This document shows positions 1 through 7,975 of a DNA stretch of 39,854 nt, piece by piece. The stretch is from Oscillospiraceae bacterium. GTDB lineage: Bacteria > Bacillota > Clostridia > Oscillospirales > WRJC01. The notes below the pieces were generated by a model. It was not told the DNA's origin, did not search any database, and saw only the letters and a list, made by a program, of their open reading frames with translations. The stretch lies in contig WQYZ01000016.1 of the NCBI GenBank assembly GCA_009780985.1, positions 1-39,854 on the forward strand, written 5' to 3'. Numbering within the stretch: position 1 is the stretch's first letter; every line of letters begins with the position of its first letter. The position numbers and the translations under genes are program-made.

Positions 1-369
1 AACCGGCAAAAGATTTTCGGCGTTTGTTATATCGACGTCATTGGGATTAAATCCCTCGCTTTGTATTCTTATGTGCGATTTTCTGCCGCCGGGGACAAGA
101 CTCTTTGACACGATTGCGATAACGTCTAAATTTATGGCGGCGGCTAAAACCCTGCCGTGATTGTGGTCCGTATGATTGCCGAGTATTTCGCTTCTTCCGG
201 GAACGGATATTATTTCTATATCCCTGTTTCCGTAAAGATTTTTAAAACTTTCTATCGCTTTTAAATATCTGTCTTTTATGGCGTCTATTTTAGAATCGCC
301 GTAAAATCTTTTTAACTTTTCGTTATATTCGCCGTTATTTATTTTTTCAATCAATTTTATTAATTCCAT
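1..369 (-). CDS. galK: Galactokinase-like GHMP kinase, N-terminal part
   Basis: The reverse strand is open for 123 codons from an ATG at 369 and runs off the left edge, so only the N-terminus is present. Residues near 57-75 read PGRSEILGNHTDHNHG, the galactokinase signature (usually GRxNxIGEHTDYN); this variant with EILGNHTDH matches galactokinase-family proteins of Clostridia. The family phosphorylates galactose at C1 with ATP in the Leloir pathway. A GAGAAGGG ribosome binding site lies at 385-392 and a promoter further upstream, divergent from the TerB-N gene. The ATP-binding and substrate motifs beyond residue 123 are outside the window, so a different sugar substrate such as N-acetylgalactosamine cannot be excluded. 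Confidence 0.82.
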   Translation of the reverse strand, partial: MELIKLIEKINNGEYNEKLKRFYGDSKIDAIKDRYLKAIESFKNLYGNRDIEIISVPGRSEILGNHTDHNHGRVLAAAINLDVIAIVSKSLVPGGRKSHIRIQSEGFNPNDVDITNAENLLPV

Positions 370-432
370 AAATTATAATAATATCCCTTCTCAGCATTCT
401 TTGCATTTTATGTATAAACTTGATATTATTTT

Positions 433-461
433 ATTGTATCATAATTTTAAGAGAATTTCAA
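433..461 (-). promoter_or_regulatory. Sigma-A promoter for the galactokinase-like gene
   Basis: Read on the minus strand, TTGAAA (456-461) and TACAAT (433-438) are separated by exactly 17 bases. Transcription would begin near 426, giving a leader of about 57 bases before the ATG at 369. Assigned by consensus and spacing only. Confidence 0.6.
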
Positions 462-482
462 GTACAAATTTTTATTATTATG

Positions 483-511
483 TTGACATTATTATAATTT
501 AATGGTAAAAT
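483..511 (+). promoter_or_regulatory. Sigma-A promoter for the TerB-N operon
   Basis: A perfect TTGACA (483-488) and TAAAAT (506-511) are separated by 17 bases. Transcription would start near 518. This supports ATG 565 rather than GTG 538 as the start of the next gene, because 538 would leave only about 20 untranslated bases and no ribosome binding site. Confidence 0.75.
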
Positions 512-564
512 AGTATGATAACATAAAATTTACTTATGTGCGGAAATTGGGGATGGTTTATAAA

Positions 565-2445
565 ATGGCGGATATATTCGGCGGCGACAGAAAATTGTCG
601 ACAAGCGAACGTTTTTTTAAGGCATCAAAAATAATTGATAAATTCAACAACTCTTTTCAAACTAACAACGCCAATAGTTCAAAGCAAACTGTCGAAGTGG
701 AATTTGCCGACGATTCAGCATCAAACGAGCGCAAATCAGCCCCTATAAAAAAATTGTATGAAACGACGTTTGCAAATAATACAGAGTCTCCGGAATATAA
801 TGCGCAGCTCGCACAGCCGTCAGGGGACGCGTATAAATCATACGAATACGATTTTGAGGACGCCGCCGGAATTATGTTAAATTGCAGAATAGAGGACTGG
901 AACAAAGGGCTTTCACTTTTCGGAGATTTCCTGCGCGACGCGAAAAAATATTATAAAAAAACCTGTTTAAGCGCGAAGTTTATATATTTCTTTTCTTACA
1001 GACCGATGTACAGGGAATTAAACTACGAGCAGTTATGCTGGTATCTTTTCTGGCGGTCGAGAATCAGGGACGGCGAATTTGTCAAAACCGGACTTTCGTA
1101 CATATTTTTGTATATATACGAGCAGATAAACCTGTCCGATATTATCGGGCAGCAAAAAGTCTACGAAAATATAATAGCAATCTGGAAAAATTACAGAGCG
1201 GAATTTCCCAGAATGGATAAGTATGTCGCAGAATGGCTGATTGATTTTGCGTTTATAAATAAAATGAAAATAGATCTGAACGATATAGAAGATATTCTCC
1301 CGGGTATTATAAACCTCGTAACTATCCCTGAAGTATATATGAAAGACGATTTCTTCAGGAACAAAAACAATGCGGATATGATTATAAAAAATATGTCCGT
1401 TTACGATTATTCAAAAAGCAAATTCTACAGCGAAAAAAATAAAGAGCTGTTTGACTATCATATCAATCAGATATTCCATTCTGTTTTGTCGAGCGAAAGT
1501 TTTGACGGCATCATAAAAAAAGAAATTGCGGACGGCGTAAAAGTCAAGGCGACGCGCGAGAGTTTTATGGGAGCCGTATGCGTATACGACTACAAAAAGA
1601 AAATCACTGTGGAATATAAAAATCTGTATAAGAATTTTTATATACGGGAGTGCATAACAGATATAATACGTTATGCCGAGAACATATTGCGCGACTATTT
1701 GGGGATAAAATCAAAACTCACCGTGACGGCTCTCCCCGAAACTTTAAAAACCGTAATCGAAGAATACAAGGTAAAATATTTAACCGTTGTAAAGGCTCCG
1801 AAAATCTCGATTAAAACAACTCAGACAGGCAAATCAAAAAAGAATACGGATATTGAGCCGGAATCCGAACCGGTCGAATTTAATCCGAATATATCAGCCG
1901 CCGCAGAAATAGAAAAATCGTCGTGGGACACGACAATGACGCTCGTCGAATTGCAGAACCGCGACAGCGCGACAAGTTTTGCCGAAGAACTGAGCGATGC
2001 TCAGTATGACGACGGAGAATTTATCGCAATAGACACAGGCGACCCCGAAGATTACGCAGAACTTGAAGAAATCGCGCCTGTAGGGGCGGGCATTGCCCGT
2101 CCGTTGCCGGGAACAGAATCCGACGAGGATATATTCGATGTTTTAGAGAATTTGGAAAACCCCGATAATGTAGACGATACAACAGACATAGGCAGATTTA
2201 TTGCGAGTTTGAACGACGACGAGTTGTCCGCTGTTGAAATGTTGATAAACAACATTCCGGCAGAAAGGAGTTTTGACGAAATGTGCGGCGAGTTTTTAAA
2301 GCAACAGGGCGCGATACTCGAATCCGTTATTGACACGGTAAACGAGAAAGCGTTGGATTTCACGGGCGATATTGTATTCGACACGGCAAGTCAGGATATT
2401 ATAGACGATTATCGGGAGGAGATTGTGGAGTGTTTGAAAAAATAA
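565..2445 (+). CDS. TerB-N domain protein
   Basis: The protein has about 626 residues. After a polar N-terminus, roughly residues 100-200 form a TerB-N domain, recognised by the core NYEQLCWYLFWRSRIRDGEF followed by KTGLSYIFLYIYE. The C-terminal third is acidic and low in complexity and ends in DYREEIVECLKK. TerB-N proteins belong to tellurium-resistance-related stress/defence modules and are often encoded with a DUF2791 P-loop ATPase, which is present downstream at 4421. The gene is open from GTG 538, but ATG 565 behind GGGGATGG fits the promoter better. Its last 33 coding bases are repeated at 3558, and it overlaps the next gene by 16 bases. A palindromic repeat lies in frame at 2080-2102. 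The molecular activity is unknown. Confidence 0.75.
   Translation: MADIFGGDRKLSTSERFFKASKIIDKFNNSFQTNNANSSKQTVEVEFADDSASNERKSAPIKKLYETTFANNTESPEYNAQLAQPSGDAYKSYEYDFEDAAGIMLNCRIEDWNKGLSLFGDFLRDAKKYYKKTCLSAKFIYFFSYRPMYRELNYEQLCWYLFWRSRIRDGEFVKTGLSYIFLYIYEQINLSDIIGQQKVYENIIAIWKNYRAEFPRMDKYVAEWLIDFAFINKMKIDLNDIEDILPGIINLVTIPEVYMKDDFFRNKNNADMIIKNMSVYDYSKSKFYSEKNKELFDYHINQIFHSVLSSESFDGIIKKEIADGVKVKATRESFMGAVCVYDYKKKITVEYKNLYKNFYIRECITDIIRYAENILRDYLGIKSKLTVTALPETLKTVIEEYKVKYLTVVKAPKISIKTTQTGKSKKNTDIEPESEPVEFNPNISAAAEIEKSSWDTTMTLVELQNRDSATSFAEELSDAQYDDGEFIAIDTGDPEDYAELEEIAPVGAGIARPLPGTESDEDIFDVLENLENPDNVDDTTDIGRFIASLNDDELSAVEMLINNIPAERSFDEMCGEFLKQQGAILESVIDTVNEKALDFTGDIVFDTASQDIIDDYREEIVECLKK
2080..2102. 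repeat. GTAGGGGCG palindrome inside the TerB-N gene
   Basis: The sequence GTAGGGGCGGG, then CATT, then GCCCGTCC can form an eight-base-pair stem with one G-T pair. It matches the outer arms of intergenic repeats at 7909, 35485 and 35965. Here it is translated in frame as part of PVGAGIARP, a Pro/Gly/Ala-rich patch in an otherwise acidic tail, which suggests the element inserted without breaking the frame. Confidence 0.5.
2407..2439 (+). repeat. TerB-N 3' end repeat, copy 1
   Basis: These 33 bases encode DYREEIVECLK at the end of the TerB-N protein. They also carry the GGGAGGAG ribosome binding site and the GTG start (2430) of the DUF3990 gene. Copy 2 at 3558-3590 differs at four positions: three synonymous changes and one Val-to-Ala. 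Weaker similarity continues about 15 bases further if a nine-base insertion in copy 2 is allowed. Confidence 0.85.
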
Positions 2446-3086
2446 ACGAGAACAAAACAACTCTGTATCACGGGTCTGAAAAAATACTGAAAACGCCTGA
2501 ATTTGGAAAAGGCGAAATAAATAACGATTACGGACAGGGGTTTTACTGTACAAAAAATAGGGGGTTAGCAGGAGAATGGGCGGTGCTCTGGTCGGAAAAA
2601 GACGGCTATATAAACGAATATTCTTTTGATTATACAGATTTAAAAGTTTTGTATTTAAATCAGCTGCCCGTTGAAAACTGGGTTGCAGTGTTGGCGGTAA
2701 ACCGGAGAGGTTCTTTTGATGCTGTTGTTAAAACCAGAATGACTAAATTTATAAATAAATTTGGATTGGATATTTCGCCTTATGATGTGATTGAGGGCTG
2801 GAGAGCCGACGACGCTTTCTTTTCTTATATCGATGATTTTTTTTCTTATGGGTTATCTTTGGAAAAATTAAAAGAAGCGTTAAATTTCGGAGGTTTAGGG
2901 AATCAAATTTGCCTGAAATCGAAAAAAGCTTTTGATATTATTGAATTTGTAACACATTATCCGGCGCCTGTCTTGCGGTTTTTAAAAACCGCGAAGGACA
3001 GAGATTTTTCAGCCAAAAAACAATATTGGGAATTAGAAAATAAAGCGGTCGGCGTTATTTTGATGGATATGATAGGGAGGGATTAG
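2430..3086 (+). CDS. DUF3990 ADP-ribosyltransferase-like protein
   Basis: A 218-residue protein. Residues 12-16 (LYHGS), 33-41 (DYGQGFYCT) and 46-50 (LAGEW) form the DUF3990 pattern. This family is placed in the ADP-ribosyltransferase fold group, where the early His and the later Tyr contribute to NAD binding. A toxin or effector that modifies a protein or nucleic acid is a reasonable inference, but the target is unknown. The GTG start lies inside the end of the TerB-N gene, behind GGGAGGAG with eight bases spacing. One base separates its stop from the next gene, so the two are surely cotranscribed. Codon use is AT-richer than in the neighbouring ATPase gene. Confidence 0.7.
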   Translation: MFEKINENKTTLYHGSEKILKTPEFGKGEINNDYGQGFYCTKNRGLAGEWAVLWSEKDGYINEYSFDYTDLKVLYLNQLPVENWVAVLAVNRRGSFDAVVKTRMTKFINKFGLDISPYDVIEGWRADDAFFSYIDDFFSYGLSLEKLKEALNFGGLGNQICLKSKKAFDIIEFVTHYPAPVLRFLKTAKDRDFSAKKQYWELENKAVGVILMDMIGRD

Positions 3087-3087
3087 T

Positions 3088-3546
3088 ATGAGCGATTATG
3101 CTTATGATGAAATATATGTAGATAAAATAATGCAAAATCAAGGTAAAATGTTTTTCTATTTACGGGAAGAACTTCCTGATGTTGACGAAAAATGGTTTAT
3201 CGAAAAATACATGAGAAGCGACATACGCCGGCTGCTTGACGGCGCAAATCCAAAGTTGGCTGCGAAACCCGCTCCCGAATTGCTTCGCGCTTTTATAAAC
3301 CGCGAGTGCGGCGGAGAATATCAGCGCGGCGAGCAGTGGGGCGGATTTATGCCTCAATGGGTAGGAGAAATATATTCGTTATATCAGTGGAAATATAATG
3401 TGCCGAGTGCCGAGTTGATAGATTTGCTGCCGTTGTCCGATATGGAAAGGATGTATATACCGGGACATCAGATGGGCTGGGACGCGGCTGTGAAAAAGAT
3501 ACATGACGTTGTGCTTGCCAAATCAACCAAATTAACGGTAAAATAA
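3088..3546 (+). CDS. Small protein paired with DUF3990
   Basis: A 152-residue soluble protein with no domain I can name. The N-terminal half looks helical and acidic (YDEIYVDKIMQNQGKMFF, then a segment around residues 40-65 ending LRAFI). The C-terminal half is rich in aromatic residues (QWGGFMPQWVGEIYSLYQWK). It starts one base after the DUF3990 stop and shares its cassette, so it may be an antitoxin, immunity protein or specificity partner; this rests on position only. The cassette ends right after this gene, where the second copy of the TerB-N gene end begins. Confidence 0.6.
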   Translation: MSDYAYDEIYVDKIMQNQGKMFFYLREELPDVDEKWFIEKYMRSDIRRLLDGANPKLAAKPAPELLRAFINRECGGEYQRGEQWGGFMPQWVGEIYSLYQWKYNVPSAELIDLLPLSDMERMYIPGHQMGWDAAVKKIHDVVLAKSTKLTVK

Positions 3547-3557
3547 GAGAGTGGAAA

Positions 3558-3605
3558 GATTATCGGGAGGAAATCGCGGAATGTTTGAAACATTTGAAAA
3601 GATAA
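3558..3605 (+). pseudogene. Remnant of a TerB-N gene 3' end (repeat copy 2)
   Basis: In the matching frame this reads DYREEIAECLKHLKR then stop, against DYREEIVECLKK then stop at the end of the TerB-N gene. Positions 3558-3590 match 2407-2439 at 29 of 33 bases. A nine-base in-frame expansion (a TTTGAAA repeat) explains the extra residues. No TerB-N coding sequence precedes it. It seems to be either the displaced original end of the TerB-N gene or an end carried in with a cassette. It supplies the GGGAGG site (3565-3570) and the ATG (3581) of the next gene. Confidence 0.8.
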
Positions 3606-4372
3606 AAGCAAATGATTATGATAAATATTTTTATAACAGAAAATTTATAAAAGAGATAAAAATCTGCGATATGTCCGTCAAATACAGTGGATTTGACAAA
3701 AATGAAATAGACTTGGGGCAACAATTTTATGTGCCTTTTACATATATCCAATATGATGACGATAAAAGCATTATAATCCAATCGTTTCCCGAATTTATGG
3801 ATATTGCCTTTGATTTTATAGGTAAATTCTGCGACAATTTATTTTCCCAAGATGCTTTTGATTATCTGGACGACATTCTTGCTGAAGAATTGAAAAAATC
3901 GTATAATATTGTGCCTAATGAGGAGTTGTACGACAGATATAGCATTGTTTACGGAATGAACAGTAAAAATATGTTAAATTTATCAAGAACACAAGATTCC
4001 ACTATAAAATTTAACGAAAGTACAGAGTATGATGTTATTGAGGGTTATAGTTATAATAAAAATATTCGCGGGTTATATTACGGAACTTTAATTGGCAATA
4101 AAATAGTATCTGTCGCAAGCTGGAATAATTATGAATATTTTACCGGAAATAATTATATCGTAATTGACATCGGCTGCGGAACGCACGAAAATTACAGAAA
4201 AAGAGGTTACGCTGTTTCTAACGTCGTTGCAATGGCTGAACATATTTTGGATAGCGGATTATGCGCGACATATAGCACGAACAATAAAAATACAGCTTCT
4301 CAAAATACAGCTAAAGCGGCAGGATTTGTTGAAGTATGTAAAAGGAAAACATTTTATTTTAAAAACGAATAG
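3581..4372 (+). CDS. GNAT-family N-acetyltransferase
   Basis: A 263-residue protein from ATG 3581, behind GGGAGG with ten bases spacing; the frame is open from GTG 3551 but that start has no ribosome binding site. The C-terminal half is a GNAT domain: the acetyl-CoA-binding loop is RKRGYA within GTHENYRKRGYAVSNVVA, followed by the STNNKNTASQNTAKAAGF motif. The N-terminal 120 residues are not recognised and may set substrate choice. The substrate is unknown. The first residues (MFETFEKI) resemble those of the DUF3990 protein (MFEKI) because both starts lie in copies of the same repeat. Confidence 0.75.
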   Translation: MFETFEKIKANDYDKYFYNRKFIKEIKICDMSVKYSGFDKNEIDLGQQFYVPFTYIQYDDDKSIIIQSFPEFMDIAFDFIGKFCDNLFSQDAFDYLDDILAEELKKSYNIVPNEELYDRYSIVYGMNSKNMLNLSRTQDSTIKFNESTEYDVIEGYSYNKNIRGLYYGTLIGNKIVSVASWNNYEYFTGNNYIVIDIGCGTHENYRKRGYAVSNVVAMAEHILDSGLCATYSTNNKNTASQNTAKAAGFVEVCKRKTFYFKNE

Positions 4373-4420
4373 ATTTATGATACATACATAAAACAAAAAA
4401 CATAAACGGAGCGAAAATAC

Positions 4421-5866
4421 ATGAACACAGATAACACCCCAGCAGAACCCAAAATCCCAAAGCGGATACTCGGCACGTTGCTAAATTCCGTCGGTTCGGG
4501 CGTTGTGCCGCGCTTCGGGCTTGAATATATTTCAATCGGCAGAAAAGATGAAATCGCCGCTTTCACGTCGGATTTGAATTTTATCATGGAGGGCGGCAGC
4601 GCGTTCAGATTTATCATCGGACGTTACGGAAGCGGCAAAAGTTTTTTACTGCAATTAATCCGCAATCACTGTCTTGAACGCGGGTTTGTCACCGCCGACG
4701 CGGATTTGTCGCCGGAACGCCGTCTGTCCGGCACAAACAAACAGGGGCTCGCGGTTTACAAAGAACTTGTGTCCAATCTCGCGACGCGTTCGTCGCCGGA
4801 CGGCAATGCGCTCGTGCAGATTATCACGCGCTGGCTGTCAGGATTGCAGACAAAAATAATAACCGAAAAGAAAATCGCGCTCAATTCAAAAGACCTTGAA
4901 ATTGAAATGTCCGCCGAAATACTGAAAATATCGAACGCTCTGGAAAATCTCGTGTGCGGGTTTGATTTTGCCGCCGTTATATTGAAATATTATATCGCGT
5001 ACAAAAACGGCGACGAAAATACAAAAAGCGCGGCAATCAGATGGCTTAGAGGCGAATATAACACAAAAACGGAAGCGCGCGCGGATTTGTCGGTCGGGAC
5101 TTTAATCGACGACATGAACTGGTATGATTTTATAAAGTTGCTGGCAGTGTTTGTCCGCAGGATAAATTATAAAGGTCTCGTGATTTTCATAGACGAATGT
5201 GTGAATCTGTATAAAATTACCAACAGAATATCGCGCGAAAACAATTATGAGAAGATTTTAGCGATGTTCAACGACACGCTTCAGGGAAAAGCGGAAGGTT
5301 TGGGAATATTCATGGGCGGAACGCCTCAGTTTCTCGAAGATAACCGCCGCGGATTGTACAGTTATGAGGCGTTGAAATCGAGATTGACGGAAGGGAAATT
5401 TGTTTCGTCGAAATATAAGAATCTTATGGGTCCGATAATACGATTAGAAAGACTGACGGACGATGAGATTTTCGCGCTCGCATTGAGAATTTATACGCTT
5501 CACTATACTTATTACGAGTACGAAAAAAAACTCACGGAAGACGATATTCTGAATTTCCTGAAAATATATATGTCAAGGGTCGGGGCAAGCACATATATCA
5601 CTCCGCGCGAAATCATAAGGGATTTTTTGACTGTTTTAGATATATTGTATCAAAATCCCGGCGCGGATTTCAACGAAATTCTGAAAAAAGAAGAGAAAAA
5701 TTTCACGCAGCCCGAAAATTTAGCAAATGCCGCAAGAGCCGCAAAAAATGAAGACAGTATTATCGATACTGTTGACGGCGACGATAATCCCGGCGAGGAT
5801 GGAGAATCTGCATCAATAGAATCGACAAAAGCGTTCGAACTTAAATTCGATGATATAGAAATATAA
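4421..5866 (+). CDS. BrxD/DUF2791-type P-loop ATPase
   Basis: A 481-residue protein. The N-terminal segment at residues 18-46 (GTLLNSVGSGVVPRFGLEYI followed by SIGRKDEI) is typical of BrxD-like ATPases. Walker A is GRYGSGKS at residues 67-74 and a Walker B-like strand, LVIFIDEC, lies near residues 252-259. Such ATPases occur in BREX phage-defence systems and in Ter-related modules with a TerB-N protein and a superfamily 2 helicase. The TerB-N gene is upstream, but no helicase follows: the next gene is rny. The protein ends in an acidic tail (FELKFDDIEI). The gene is less AT-rich than the cassette before it. A DNA-directed defence or stress function is inferred. Confidence 0.8.
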   Translation: MNTDNTPAEPKIPKRILGTLLNSVGSGVVPRFGLEYISIGRKDEIAAFTSDLNFIMEGGSAFRFIIGRYGSGKSFLLQLIRNHCLERGFVTADADLSPERRLSGTNKQGLAVYKELVSNLATRSSPDGNALVQIITRWLSGLQTKIITEKKIALNSKDLEIEMSAEILKISNALENLVCGFDFAAVILKYYIAYKNGDENTKSAAIRWLRGEYNTKTEARADLSVGTLIDDMNWYDFIKLLAVFVRRINYKGLVIFIDECVNLYKITNRISRENNYEKILAMFNDTLQGKAEGLGIFMGGTPQFLEDNRRGLYSYEALKSRLTEGKFVSSKYKNLMGPIIRLERLTDDEIFALALRIYTLHYTYYEYEKKLTEDDILNFLKIYMSRVGASTYITPREIIRDFLTVLDILYQNPGADFNEILKKEEKNFTQPENLANAARAAKNEDSIIDTVDGDDNPGEDGESASIESTKAFELKFDDIEI

Positions 5867-5988
5867 AAATTTTCAGTAAATTTTATATTTTTATGGAATT
5901 ATTGTTGAAAATAAGTTTAAGAAAATCAAAAAAGTATATTATTTATTTTATATTTATTTTAATAAACAGTAAAAATAATAAATTTATA

Positions 5989-6017
5989 TTGACTTTATGA
6001 AAAATTTTATATAAAAT
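5989..6017 (+). promoter_or_regulatory. Sigma-A promoter upstream of rny
   Basis: TTGACT (5989-5994) and TAAAAT (6012-6017) are separated by 17 bases. The surroundings are very AT-rich, which raises the chance of a random match, but the spacing and -35 box are good. Confidence 0.55.
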
Positions 6018-6281
6018 ATATATATTATGTATTTATCTAAGTTTTATATCTTTTTTTGATAAGAGAGATTTTATTTGAAATTTAAATTTTTAATTTATTA
6101 ATTATATTTATAAATTTTTTTTATATTAGTCTTTATAAAAAATTGAATAAGGTACAAAATTTGGACCTGCTTTCTTTGTGGGGTTTGCCGGGATTGTCCG
6201 GGATTTTATAGGTTTTATAAATTCCAGGGTCAATCGGAGCGGACTGAATACAGGATTATTTGATTATTGTTTTGAAATAAA

Positions 6282-6300
6282 AACTGACATTCGGTCAGTT
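6282..6300 (+). promoter_or_regulatory. Hairpin in the rny leader
   Basis: AACTGAC and GTCAGTT form a perfect seven-base-pair stem with the five-base loop ATTCG, ending 22 bases before the rny ribosome binding site. No U-run follows, so it is not a typical terminator. It could be an operator or an RNA control element. Confidence 0.4.
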
Positions 6301-6337
6301 ATGGCTGAATCAGTAAAATCACAAGGAGGTGTGTCTT

Positions 6338-7891
6338 TTGCCTGTTATACTCGGCATAATTATTGCAATAGTAACATTAATAATCGGAGCAGCCGGCGGC
6401 ATATTCGCCGGAATAAAGTATAGAAAGAAAATCGCCGAAGCTGAAATAGGCTCAGCGGAAGTTGAAGCGAAAAGGATAGTTGACGAAGCCGTCAAAAATG
6501 CGGAAACAAAGAAGAAGGAAGCGTTGATCGAAGCCAAGGAAGATATAATAAAAATAAAAAACGAAGCGGAACGGGAATTAAAAGAGCGCAGAAATGAAGT
6601 GTCGCGTCTTGAACGCCGTATTGCTCAAAAAGAGGAGACTCTCGACAAAAAAACGGAAGCCATAGATAAAAAAGACGAGGCTATGAATAAGAAAATCTCG
6701 GAACTGTCAGAGCGCGAATCGGAGGTCGTAAAAAAAATCGAACGGCAGGACGTAGTATTACAGGAAATTTCAGGTTATACAAAAGACCAGGCAAAAGAAA
6801 TGATTATCGAAAAGTTGCAGGACGAGATGAAACATGAAACCGCGCGGAAAATCGTCGAATTCGAGCAGCATTTCAAGGACGAAGCGGATAAGCGGGCAAA
6901 AAATATACTGGCTTTGGCGATACAGCGTTTCGCGTCCGACTATGTCTCAGAGGTTACGGTATCAGCCGTGCCTCTCCCCAACGACGAGATGAAGGGCAGA
7001 ATTATTGGACGCGAAGGACGCAATATAAGGACAATCGAGACTTTGACCGGCGTCGATCTGATTATCGACGACACCCCAGAAGCGATAACTTTATCTTCGC
7101 ACGACCCGGTCAGGCGCGAAGTTGCGAGACTCACCCTCGAAAAACTGATAGTGGACGGACGCATACATCCTGCAAGAATCGAAGAAACTGTAGCTAAATC
7201 AAGGCGCGAAGTCGAGAATATCATAAAGCAGGAAGGCGAAAGAGCCACTTTCGAAACCGGACTGCACGGCATAAATCCTGAGCTTGTAAAACTTTTGGGA
7301 CGCCTCAAATACAGAACCAGCTACGGTCAGAACGTGCTCGCGCACTCGATAGAAGTGGCGCATTTGTCTGGAATAATGGCGGCGGAACTCGGAGCCGACG
7401 TAAATATGGCTAAGCGCGCGGGACTTCTCCACGATATAGGGAAAGCGCTGACCCACGAAATGGAAGGGTCGCATATACAGTTAGGAATCGATATAGCGAA
7501 AAAATACAAAGAAAATAAAGATATAATTCACGCAATTGAAGCGCACCACGGAGATATTGAGCCGCAGACGGTTATTGCTATAATAGTTCAGGCGGCGGAC
7601 GCCATATCCGGAGCCCGTCCAGGGGCAAGGCGCGAAAATCTTGAGAATTATATCAAGCGTTTGGAAAAACTCGAAGAAATCGCAAACTCTTTTCAGGGAA
7701 TCGAGAAATCATATGCGATTCAGGCTGGGCGCGAAATAAGGATTATCGTAAACCCTGAAGCAATAAACGACGACAATATGGTCTTTTTGGCTCGCGATAT
7801 AGTCAAAAAGATAGAAAGCGAGCTTGAATATCCCGGTCAGATAAAAATTCACCTTGTCAGGGAAAGCCGCATAATAGATTACGCAAAATAA
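6338..7891 (+). CDS. rny: Ribonuclease Y
   Basis: The membrane-anchored endoribonuclease that starts mRNA decay in many Firmicutes. From TTG 6338 it has 517 residues, near the usual length. Residues 1-25 are a membrane anchor, about 30-190 a Lys/Glu-rich coiled coil, about 210-275 a KH domain ([20 protein letters not shown]), and about 330-420 an HD domain with LLHDIGKA as the metal-binding HD pair. I choose TTG 6338 because AAGGAGGT (6323-6330) lies seven bases before it; GTG 6329 would overlap the ribosome binding site. The order rny-ymdB-spoVS is common in Clostridia. Confidence 0.96.
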   Translation: MPVILGIIIAIVTLIIGAAGGIFAGIKYRKKIAEAEIGSAEVEAKRIVDEAVKNAETKKKEALIEAKEDIIKIKNEAERELKERRNEVSRLERRIAQKEETLDKKTEAIDKKDEAMNKKISELSERESEVVKKIERQDVVLQEISGYTKDQAKEMIIEKLQDEMKHETARKIVEFEQHFKDEADKRAKNILALAIQRFASDYVSEVTVSAVPLPNDEMKGRIIGREGRNIRTIETLTGVDLIIDDTPEAITLSSHDPVRREVARLTLEKLIVDGRIHPARIEETVAKSRREVENIIKQEGERATFETGLHGINPELVKLLGRLKYRTSYGQNVLAHSIEVAHLSGIMAAELGADVNMAKRAGLLHDIGKALTHEMEGSHIQLGIDIAKKYKENKDIIHAIEAHHGDIEPQTVIAIIVQAADAISGARPGARRENLENYIKRLEKLEEIANSFQGIEKSYAIQAGREIRIIVNPEAINDDNMVFLARDIVKKIESELEYPGQIKIHLVRESRIIDYAK

Positions 7892-7908
7892 GTAATAGAA
7901 ATTATACA

Positions 7909-7933
7909 GTAGGGGCGGGGTTTTCCCGCTCCT
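7909..7933. repeat. GTAGGGGCG palindrome between rny and ymdB
   Basis: GTAGGGGCGGGG, a TTT loop and CCCGCTCCT form a stem with one G-T pair. It shares the GTAGGGGCG arm with the repeats at 2080, 35485 and 35965. It might also act as a transcript-processing hairpin or weak terminator; no long T-run follows. Confidence 0.55.
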
Positions 7934-7975
7934 AATTTTATAACATAAACCGATATTATTGGGGAAATAAAAATC

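Larger units (their letters stand above)
5867..6337 (+). other. Long AT-rich gap and leader of rny
   Basis: A 471-base stretch without a convincing gene. The first 300 bases are almost entirely A and T and hold a weak hairpin just after the ATPase stop and a promoter at 5989-6017. The last 170 bases are more balanced, with a direct repeat of CCGGGATT (6188-6205 region) and a hairpin at 6282-6300. A transcript from the promoter would have an untranslated leader of about 310 bases. I recognise no known riboswitch. Confidence 0.6.

Noticed and set aside
3551-3580. GTG 3551 as start of the GNAT gene
   Set aside because: No ribosome binding site precedes it, and the segment is the TerB-N remnant in another frame; ATG 3581 has GGGAGG ten bases upstream.
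6178-6423. An 81-codon open frame crossing into rny
   Set aside because: It lacks a ribosome binding site, has no recognisable domain and overlaps the start of rny in another frame; it is most likely leader sequence.
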